This document shows positions 56,804 through 64,000 of a stretch of 64,000 nucleotides of DNA, one piece after another. The stretch covers positions 310,001-374,000 of the forward strand of contig MU867084.1 in assembly GCA_033725935.1 (NCBI GenBank). Direction: 5' to 3'. Source of the stretch: Cladorrhinum sp. PSN259. Its lineage: Eukaryota; Ascomycota; Sordariomycetes; Sordariales; Podosporaceae. Position 1 is the stretch's first letter, and every line of letters starts with the position of its first letter. The notes under the pieces were generated by a model. That model was not told the origin of the DNA, searched no databases, and saw only the letters and a list, made by a program, of their open reading frames with translations. Position numbers and translations under genes: made by a program.

Positions 56804-58528
56804 CTAGTTGATCTTGTCAACGACTGAAGTTGGCACTGGACAAGGCACTGAGGGCAACGCCGCAGTAACCGGGATCGACAATCCTTGGCTCATTTCCAGA
56901 AAATGCTGTCTGACCAGTTGAATCTGGGCTGCATGGGCAGGGTTTCCATACTGCATCGCAAGCCCGTCATTGTGTTCGACGAATGCCTGTTATTCGTTTG
57001 TTTATCGTTTAGTGGTCATGGTTCGTGGGGGCGACAATGGGGTGTCTCGAGATCTAGACCTGCATAGGAGATCTTGCGCAATAGGGGGGCGGGTCGATAA
57101 GAGACGAAAGGGGCGCTTACATTGCAGTCTGGGGCATTGTGGCCAAAGAGAGACCAGAATGCGTCTCCTATGACGCTGGGGGAATTTTCGATTTCTCTGA
57201 ACCAGGCTGTCAAGTTGGCGTCGGGGGTGGCTGCGTTGCCTACCCAGCTGTATTCTCCAGCAAAATATAGTTTGTCGACTTGGGCAACTAGTATGATGGG
57301 GCTAATTGTCAGCGAAGCTGGACGAAATGCTCCTAGGCGAGCGATGGAACTTTCGATAAGTGAACTCAAGATCCCTCTAACCCGAATCGTGCTTTAGATA
57401 GGTCCCGTGCCCTTGCTCTCCGCCAGCCTCCGTCCCGTTCCGCTTGCCCGATTCACTTCCTGCTCCTGGGGAGTACATGAGACTATCCCGGATGTGGGAA
57501 CGTGAACGAGCAGCTCCCGGTCTCAATTCGCACCGTCAACTCCCAATTCACACTCCTTGTCGAAAGCACCAAGACTAGCTTTATACTAAAAAGAAAGGAG
57601 AATGCGATGTTCACTCACCTAGATCAAGATCCCTTCTCAATTTGGTAATGCTGACCGGGTAGTAATGATTCGAAAAAATGTCCACCTCGTCGATGTGCAG
57701 GTGCGTTTGGTTGACTCCGTACGTCCCGTCCACAAAGAGCTTTTGTGGCGCCAACTGCTTGACGTACCGCCCAAATTCTCGAACCCAGTCTGCAGGGACG
57801 TCCATGTCCCCCCAGATTGGTCCGCACAGCTCGTTGCCTGTTTCTATGGCGAAAATAGTTGGGTCCTCGGCGTACGTTAGGTTAGTGTAGGGGTTCACGT
57901 GGGTCAGCCACGTTTTGATGTGCTTTTGGAACTCTGGCCACACCTTTCCCGAAACGTTGTAGAACTCTTGAACTTGGGGGTCTTTTTCGGATGTGGACCG
58001 GGAGAGGTTGTAACCTGACCAGCGGAGCCAGGTGTATTTCCCGCCGTGGTAGTAGTCAAAGTTGTCTACGAGGGGGATCATGAGACGAAGCCCGTATTCC
58101 CGGGCCTGGAAGATTGCCCAGTCGATCGGGTCGAACGCTGCCGGGTTCAGAGTGTTGGCGGCGGGGAAGAGGGATAAGGGGTTGCCGTATGAGACTCCGA
58201 GGGTGTGGGAACGGATGAATGTCGAACCGAGGGCTGAGGAGATGGCCATGATTTCTGTTATGCGGGCATGGGTCGGGTAGGAGGCTTTTAAGGGGGCGTA
58301 GAAGGGGGTTTCTGGGGATGTGGAAGGGGGTACGACATTTTCGTCTAGGCCTAGCCAGTAGATGTTTGGGCCTACGGCTTTCCAGGGGGTGGAGGAGAGG
58401 TAGAGTGTTGAGTTCCGGCGGGTTATGGGGATGTCGCGGAGGGATCGGAGGGATTGCGACGCTAGAGAAAGGGGAAGAAGGAGGGTTTGAAAGAAGAGAA
58501 GGGAGAGGGGTGAAGAGGTGAGTTTCAT
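56804..58528 (-). CDS. Secreted GH5 beta-mannanase-like enzyme
   Basis: Three exons: 58528-57619, 57287-57121 and 56986-56804, giving 419 residues. Introns are 331 nt (GTGAGT, GCTGAC branch, ACTAG) and 134 nt (GTAAGC..AACAG). The joins give RRDLDLVAQVDKLYFAGEYSW and DCN/AFVEHNDG. Known of the family: retaining endo-1,4-beta-mannosidases cut mannan backbones. Seen: signal peptide (about 1-23, MKLTSSPLSLLFFQTLLLPLS); GPNIYWLGLDEN; RSHTLGVSYG; acid/base Glu in ETGNELCG (E233); HYYPV; nucleophile Glu in FAGEYSW (E315); WSLFGHN; and the family-like C-terminal stretch EHNDGLAMQYGNPAH on exon 3. The two separated 3' exons would be missed if only long frames were read. The enzyme is shorter than mannanases carrying a C-terminal sandwich domain. 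Exact substrate is inferred from the family. Confidence 0.87.
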
Positions 58529-59841
58529 TTTTCGGGAGAGCTCAAAGGCAAGTAGTGTTGACGATGGGTGGTAAGTTGGTATTAAGATGCTTGTATGTGT
58601 GCTGAGATGAACTCTTCTTGGACGGTGTGGAATGTCTGAGGGAAGTAGTTTTTAAATATTTGCATTACATGTATCATGCCTACCTAGATACTATATAACA
58701 GTCCAATGATTTCATTCGAGATAAACATACAGGGCGGAAGAGCCGAGCCCGTGCCGGGTAGTTGATTATATTAGCCATCGAGTCTCTCTCTCTTGGATTA
58801 TTGTATGTGTATGCGGATGGTCATATTAGCCATTGGCAATCAATCCATGGTTATCACTTCTTCTTCTTCACACATAGGAACTCCCTCCCCCCCCCCTCTC
58901 TCTCTCACACACATACACACACTCGCAATTCCCTTTTTGCCCTTCAAAACAGACTAGAGTCTCTTGAATTAATACATGTAAAAGTTTAGGTCGTATTAGC
59001 CATTAACCATTGGCAATAAAAAAATGCATTATTTTCACTCCTTCTACATAGAAACACACCCTATTCAAAAACAGATTATAGCTCCCCGACCTTTGTGGGC
59101 TGTTGATGATATGATATGCTCAGTCAGTCAGTCATCCTCATCCCGCAAACAATGGATTTGGAAGTGGTCGAACTTGCCAGTTCGACATCCTTTCATGGAA
59201 AGCTGGTTGGTTTACTGGTCAATTGGCCAATTGCAGTTTGTTGTAGGTAGGCCCTTCTGTTACAGCTGTCCTCCATGTGAATGGACATATAAAACCCGAG
59301 ATTCATATCACAGATACAGAGAGGGATTCCATATTCCATCCAACAAAGTATAAAGCCCAGTTGGATAATAAAGTGTGCAAGAACCCAAGCCGGATAACAT
59401 CCTTGAAACCAATTAGATAAAAACCTTGAATACCAAAAATGCTCTCAATATTCTTCTTGTTGCCTACTATAGCATCATGCTTCTGCTATGCAAGTATGTA
59501 AACAAGGTACAGGAAGGAAAAACACAACCACCCACCAAAGCCTCGGATTATCCCATACCATAAAATACTCCCACTCCAACCCAGACAAAGACAAGAAGAA
59601 GGAGAAAGATTATCTTATTCATACAATGAAAAATAAACCCACAAAAAAACAAAAAAACACCCTAAGCAATGCCGAATCCATAATTGGATCATCCCATGAA
59701 AAAAGCAAAACAACCATCAACCCCCATCCATGCCGATATCCATCCATCCATCCATATCCCGGAAGAGAGAACAAAACAAAACCTTTACCAGATCACCCTT
59801 GCATGCCGACACCATTTTAGTCCAAAACATAAAACCATCCC
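58529..59841. other. Intergenic, mannanase promoter with diverged tandem repeat
   Basis: 1.3 kb, AT-rich. It holds a C run and CT/CA repeats (58886-58924), a diverged direct repeat (58769-59080) and CATC repeats (59735-59756). No coding frame is supported. Presumably it includes the mannanase promoter and the 3' UTR of the spindle gene. Confidence 0.6.
58769..59080. repeat. Diverged direct repeat, TATTAGCCAT units
   Basis: TATTAGCCAT occurs at 58769, 58824 and 58994. The last two copies share an ordered string of matches: CATTGGCAAT, a CTTCT-rich stretch, ACATAGRAAC, and TTCAAAACAGA-type sequence followed by CTAGAG or TTATAG. The period is about 170 bp. Differences include several C-to-T changes. 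Confidence 0.7.
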
Positions 59842-62800
59842 TTACTCAAACCCCTCCCACTCACTTCCCGTTACCTGCTGCTCTTCCCTCTGCCTCCCCT
59901 GATTTTGTCCCTGAGAAGTCTGCTGAACCCTAACTAAACCCCCCAAGACAGTAACATCCACTTCCTCCCTCTCCATCACCTGTCCTGCAGCCTTTTGCCC
60001 CTCCAAAACATCATGCAACCTATAAAGCTGCGCACTCTTGGCTTCAACCTCACCCTGCACCCGCTTAATCTCGCCCATCACCCTCTTCCTCTCCCTCGCG
60101 CCCACAGACTTGTCCAATCCAAAGTACACCTCATTCAACGACTTGAGTTCCATCTGGAGGTGCTCAATCTCGTCTTGGGTTTCCTTGATTAGGATGGCAA
60201 GGGCCTCGCCGGGGGGCATAGAAGGACGGAGGGTCGGTTCCTCGCTGTAGGACCTTGCGGGGGAGCGGTCTGAGACAGGGACAGGCTTCTCAACGCAGAC
60301 TGTCTTCTTGCCTTTGGCCAAGTCTTCTGGGGTGATTTGAATTTTGGTCGAAGCGGCAGGGATGGTGGTGGACTGTTTATCGCCGTGCGCAGCGATGCGC
60401 ACGCAAACGTTGCAGTTGCCTGATTTGTGGCTGCAGATACCGTCAAGCACGCGACGAGCATCTTTACTGAGAGTAGGGATGTTTTGTTTGCTATTCGTGG
60501 CATTGGCCGTCTGTTTGATGCCAGAGAGCGTTATATCGGGCATGAAGAATGCAGACGTCATGTTGGGCTCCATGGTGCCGGTTGGGTTCTCACGGGTGGT
60601 TTCCGAGTTGCGACGGAGACGAGACTCGGGACGAGTGAAGTCGTCCTGGTAATTGGTGGATGACTTGCGGCTGTGGGCGGTGTGGTGCAGAGACTCATCC
60701 TCGGTGTGATGGCTCACGAAGCTCAGAGCAGACCTGACACTGAAACGGCCGGTATCTTCCTCCTGCGCGAACTGACTAGACTTCTTAAGGATTCCAGGCG
60801 GTAGCTGGCCCATACCTCTGGTCTGAGTCATCTTGGAGGGCGCTGCGCTGCTATCAGATTTGCTTCTGTGGAGACTCGGTGCAGAAGAAAGGGCGGGCAA
60901 GGAAACGTCAGTGAGCTGCTCGGTGCTCTCTCGCTGACGGCGCTGGAGTTCTTGGTACGTCTGCTTGAGCTTGGCGAGCTCACCTTCCATTACGCTTGCA
61001 AAATCCGATTCCTGAGTGATGTGAACCTCCGTGGTCGGGTCTTCGTCAACGTTCATGTTGCTGCTCCTACCAGTAAAGTCATCCACATCCTTGGGGTCAA
61101 CGACCTTGACTCTCGGTGCTGTCCTTGCTTGAAGAGCAAGGGCGGTAAACTCCTGCTCGGCAATTTCGGTGATCTTCTTGGTGAGCAGCTTCACCTTCTT
61201 GACGGCGGCTTCGCGACGATCGAGCTTTTGCTGCAGGTCTAACTCCTTCTGCCTAAAGTCATCCTCCAAGCGGACGCAATCCTCAGAGTTGCTCAACGCC
61301 TTGTTCCTGCTGAGAAGAAGCTGATTCAGGCGAGCCACCTTGTGTCTCTCCTGGGTCCATTGGGCTTGGATCTCCTCGTGTTCGTCACGCAGGCGCTGGT
61401 TCTCGGCAGAAAGATCCAGATTCTGTTCCCTGAGAGAGCTGATTCGTTTATCCTTGGACTTGATATCGCCGTCCTTGTCTTGGGAGTCGCTCGTCAATTT
61501 GTCCAACTCATTGTTCAGGCGCTCAAGCTCGGCTTCGAGATCCGCATTGAGCTCAAGCACAGCAGTATCCGTGGTCAAGCTCTGCATGTTATCAATGATC
61601 TTGTTGCGGTTATCAATACCCTTCTTGAGCTCAGCGATGTGTTGATCACGAGCGGCGACCTGCGCTTGAAGCTTTTTGTTATGGGAAAAGTACGAGTCGT
61701 TGTTGCGTTCCATGCTCTTGTGGTCCTCGACAAACATTCGCTTCTCGTCCTTGAGGCTCTCGTACTGTTTGCGGATGGAAGCGAGCTCCTGGCGGGTCAC
61801 GATGAGATCCTTCTGCACGCCGGCGAGTTCTCGACGAAGCTTATTGTTCTCGGAAATTAGAGACTTGTTCTGCTTGACAGCTTCATCGTGTCGTTGCCTA
61901 AGCGCCTCATTCTCTACAAGCAAAGAGTCATTCTCGAGCTGTAGCATTTCCTTATCCTCACGAATTTGAAGCGAAACCTCGAGACTTTTCTGTGTTCCCT
62001 CAAGCTCGGCCTGCAGCTTGGCAGCTCGCTCACGAGCGAGAGATGCTTGGTGGAGGGCCTCGTCGCGCTCAGCTGTAAGCGCTGCGCTGTGGATATCCTG
62101 AACACCAACCTGCCTGCTGGCATTCTCGAGACGGTTGCGCAGTTCAGCAATCTGGCCCTCAAGCTCGGGTTCGTGACCACCACTGCGCCTGAATGAAGCG
62201 TCCGTATCAGAACCGATAGCGCTGTCGGAAGGATGCCTGTTCTTGAACCGCTTAAGTTCAGACTGAAGCTGGTTGACCTCTCGTTGCAGCTTCTCCGCCT
62301 CACGCTGGAGCATAGCGTCGTGATCGTGGAGTTCGCGCACTTCTTCCTGGAGCTTATCCATGGAAACAAAGATCTCCTCGTCCTCCTCGCTGATGCCCAC
62401 AGAATGGATAACACCATGACTTGGGGCAGACTGATCAAAGCGGGATCCTGATTTGTCGTGTTTTACAAACACCGGAACCCCATTCTTCATGGCACTAAAC
62501 TTGAGAATACCGGACGTCCAGTCGGGAAGATGCCTGAAGGCCGGTAAAAAGAACGAGCGGCCAGTAGGGCTGATACCAGTCTTGTCGAGCATACTTTGAG
62601 ATTCATAGTTTGTCTGAGTCAAGTTTTGGTTCCTGTTCTGCTGCTGCTCGGTGCGGATCTTGGATACCATATCTTTAAGGCTATTTTTTGGGGATTCGGG
62701 GGAGACGACGCCGTCGAGGTTCGCAAAGCGAGAGCGCCGATTCGCCATGGCGCGGCCCGGTGAAAGGGACAGAGAGAGGACGGTCGAGCACTCAGACTCG

Positions 62801-63366
62801 TTTTCGACGCGGGGCTGCATGTCGGCTCTAACTCGTTTGCGCTTGGACTCCAAAGGGTTGTCGAATGTTGTCTGCTCTTCGGTAAGGTCGGCGGCAGGAG
62901 GAAGATTCTCCTTCCCGCCAGCGGTGGCACCGGGCCCTCTTAGTATTCCCGTGAGGTCGAATGTCTGGGATACAGTAGCGTCCTTGTTGTTATTGTTCAG
63001 GAGACCACTCCACTCGGGAAAGCTCCTGGCAATGGCCGAGGTGTTGAGCACCGTGTTAGTGTTATGGTGTGATGATTGTCTCTGTCCGAAGCGGCCAGAT
63101 CGAGTCGTTTGTCTCTTGCTGGAAAGGCTTGGAAGGTCCTGGCCGATACGGCGGGTACCCTCGCCGTCGGGATCCATGGAGAAATTTGAGAGGTTTCGGG
63201 TGAGCTCCTCGGTGGTGCTAACAGTATCGTGCGAGCCGGTCGACGATGGTGGCGAGCTGAATGGGTTGTGTTGCATGCGGTGCTCAAGCATCTCCTTCTT
63301 GAGTCTAGAAATACGTCGTGGTTTGCTGCTAGTTTGATTATTTGACCTATCGCTGTTGACGTCCAT
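59842..63366 (-). CDS. Spindle pole body coiled-coil protein (Ppc89/Cep57-type)
   Basis: Single exon, 1174 residues from the ATG at 63366; the frame is open 35 codons further but only from a TTG. Known of the family: Cep57 and fission yeast Ppc89 bind microtubules or build the spindle pole body core. Seen: a basic Ser-rich head (SKPRRISRLKKEMLEHRMQ); a conserved island (about 285-315, FFLPAFRHLPDWTSGILKFS and GVPVFVKHDK); a long heptad-rich coiled coil (about 335-790, starting SMDKLQEEVRELHDHDAML); a linker; and a C-terminal Cep57 microtubule-binding-type region with CSHKSGNCNVC (near residue 970) and DEIEHLQMELKSLNEVYFGLD (near 1065). SP/TP sites suggest Cdk control, which would fit Cdc14 as antagonist. 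Family assignment rests on the C-terminal region; coiled-coil matches alone would not prove it. Confidence 0.8.
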   Translation of the reverse strand: MDVNSDRSNNQTSSKPRRISRLKKEMLEHRMQHNPFSSPPSSTGSHDTVSTTEELTRNLSNFSMDPDGEGTRRIGQDLPSLSSKRQTTRSGRFGQRQSSHHNTNTVLNTSAIARSFPEWSGLLNNNNKDATVSQTFDLTGILRGPGATAGGKENLPPAADLTEEQTTFDNPLESKRKRVRADMQPRVENESECSTVLSLSLSPGRAMANRRSRFANLDGVVSPESPKNSLKDMVSKIRTEQQQNRNQNLTQTNYESQSMLDKTGISPTGRSFFLPAFRHLPDWTSGILKFSAMKNGVPVFVKHDKSGSRFDQSAPSHGVIHSVGISEEDEEIFVSMDKLQEEVRELHDHDAMLQREAEKLQREVNQLQSELKRFKNRHPSDSAIGSDTDASFRRSGGHEPELEGQIAELRNRLENASRQVGVQDIHSAALTAERDEALHQASLARERAAKLQAELEGTQKSLEVSLQIREDKEMLQLENDSLLVENEALRQRHDEAVKQNKSLISENNKLRRELAGVQKDLIVTRQELASIRKQYESLKDEKRMFVEDHKSMERNNDSYFSHNKKLQAQVAARDQHIAELKKGIDNRNKIIDNMQSLTTDTAVLELNADLEAELERLNNELDKLTSDSQDKDGDIKSKDKRISSLREQNLDLSAENQRLRDEHEEIQAQWTQERHKVARLNQLLLSRNKALSNSEDCVRLEDDFRQKELDLQQKLDRREAAVKKVKLLTKKITEIAEQEFTALALQARTAPRVKVVDPKDVDDFTGRSSNMNVDEDPTTEVHITQESDFASVMEGELAKLKQTYQELQRRQRESTEQLTDVSLPALSSAPSLHRSKSDSSAAPSKMTQTRGMGQLPPGILKKSSQFAQEEDTGRFSVRSALSFVSHHTEDESLHHTAHSRKSSTNYQDDFTRPESRLRRNSETTRENPTGTMEPNMTSAFFMPDITLSGIKQTANATNSKQNIPTLSKDARRVLDGICSHKSGNCNVCVRIAAHGDKQSTTIPAASTKIQITPEDLAKGKKTVCVEKPVPVSDRSPARSYSEEPTLRPSMPPGEALAILIKETQDEIEHLQMELKSLNEVYFGLDKSVGARERKRVMGEIKRVQGEVEAKSAQLYRLHDVLEGQKAAGQVMEREEVDVTVLGGLVRVQQTSQGQNQGRQREEQQVTGSEWEGFE

Positions 63367-64000
63367 AGTGGGTAACTGGGAGCGCGCGTTCGGCGCGGGT
63401 ACTGAGGGGCGGGGAGGGGGAGGGAAGATGGAGAACGCCGTTAAATCGGGAATGTCAACAAACGCATTCAATGCAAACTAAATGCTGCACAAATGCGACA
63501 AAATAAAATAAAAACAACAACAACCACCACCGACGTCAGCTGGAAGTTTGAAGGATCGAAGAATAATTCAAGAAAGAGCTTCGAGTCCAAAATGCATTCG
63601 CAGCGCAGGTGGCATGCTGATGTGCGGGCTGCTGGGGTTTGAATAGAGGAAGTCGCGAAAAGTGGTTTTGGTCAAGGTTTCGTTTGCGCTGCTTGCTTTC
63701 CCCAGTGCCGAGCGGTGACCGGGGAGACGCGATAATGCATCTTTTGTTTACACCAGGCCAAAATAGGGTCGGGTGGGGCTTTGAGTTGTCCAGCAGGGTG
63801 ACATTTGATTGGCCGGAAGCAACAACACAGCAACTGCATTGTGGCAGCCCAAAGTCCAGCTGGCAACTGTTCACCATGGTACGACGTCATTGGGCTTGTG
63901 ACTCTACTCCTTTTAGACTGCCAGTACCGAGTAGTACCTGATATATCGTTTGCCCAAATCCCAAGTTTGCAAGTTTTGGAAGATTCTCTCAAACTGACGA
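63367..64000. other. Upstream region of the spindle pole gene to the window end
   Basis: A C-rich stretch lies just upstream of the start (about 63400-63425), then AAC/CAAC repeats (63508-63525). Frames of about 100 codons on both strands have no recognisable content. A neighbouring gene may begin beyond the window. Confidence 0.5.

Noticed and set aside
61340..61860. Plus-strand frames of 101-172 codons opposite the spindle pole gene
   Set aside because: They are antisense to a 1174-residue coiled-coil frame. Such shadows arise from the biased codons of the real gene.
63367..63471. Longer head for the spindle pole protein
   Set aside because: The upstream part is open but begins only with a non-ATG codon; its Pro-rich content fits a leader.
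1..64000. tRNA or dispersed 5S rRNA genes
   Set aside because: I looked for GGTTCGA-type B boxes and 5S core sequence. The few GGTTCGA hits (near 21922, 24616 and 24838) lack the rest of the box and any cloverleaf. A tRNAscan-SE or Infernal run could overturn this.
1..64000. CRISPR array, operon or prokaryotic islands
   Set aside because: All supported genes are fungal with spliceosomal introns. Repeats are simple microsatellites without spacers.

Overview
The window looks like a nuclear chromosome segment of a filamentous ascomycete, most likely a sordariomycete close to Sordariales. The evidence is short introns (mostly 54-160 nt) with GTRNGT donors, CTRAC-type branch sites and YAG acceptors; genes on both strands with short intergenic gaps; and fungal-typical families (Zn2Cys6 regulator, Crt10-like protein, GH5 and GH37 enzymes, tricalbin, Cep57/Ppc89-type spindle pole protein). 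I see no bacterial, viral or transposon coding sequence, and no rRNA or tRNA. The species assignment is inference. Exon models were built by hand from splice signals, reading phase and family conservation.

Left part (1-24.4 kb): the 3' end of a tricalbin; an ELMO/CED-12 protein; an ammonium transporter with a Glu/His pore pair; a 4.1-kb stretch without convincing genes; a membrane-anchored histidine acid phosphatase divergent from a Crt10-like protein; a membrane-anchored GH5 glycosidase; and a Frizzled/Smoothened-like seven-helix receptor.

Middle (24.4-36.2 kb): 11.7 kb with no gene I can support. It holds microsatellites, a strong G-quadruplex candidate, AT-rich stretches and a degenerate GGTA-type array.

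Right part (36.2-64 kb): first a compact housekeeping block of cdc14 phosphatase, KEOPS subunit pcc1, COMPASS subunit swd3/WDR5 with an RS-rich head, the Isc1-type phospholipase C, 9-1-1 clamp subunit rad1, the tiny three-exon OST subunit ost5, and SAGA acetyltransferase gcn5. Then four genes on the minus strand: secreted GH37 trehalase, threonine aldolase with a probable mitochondrial leader, a Zn2Cys6 regulator and a secreted GH5 mannanase. The window ends with a long coiled-coil spindle pole body protein.

Functionally the right part mixes cell-cycle exit (Cdc14, spindle pole protein), genome maintenance (Rad1), chromatin marking (Swd3, Gcn5), tRNA modification (Pcc1), sphingolipid turnover (Isc1), N-glycosylation (Ost5) and carbohydrate use (trehalase, mannanase). 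The most notable points are the 11.7-kb gene-free interval, the RS-WD40 fusion, the in-frame intron that splits a zinc cluster, alternative translation starts, the Frizzled-like receptor, and several small or split genes that simple ORF calling would miss.
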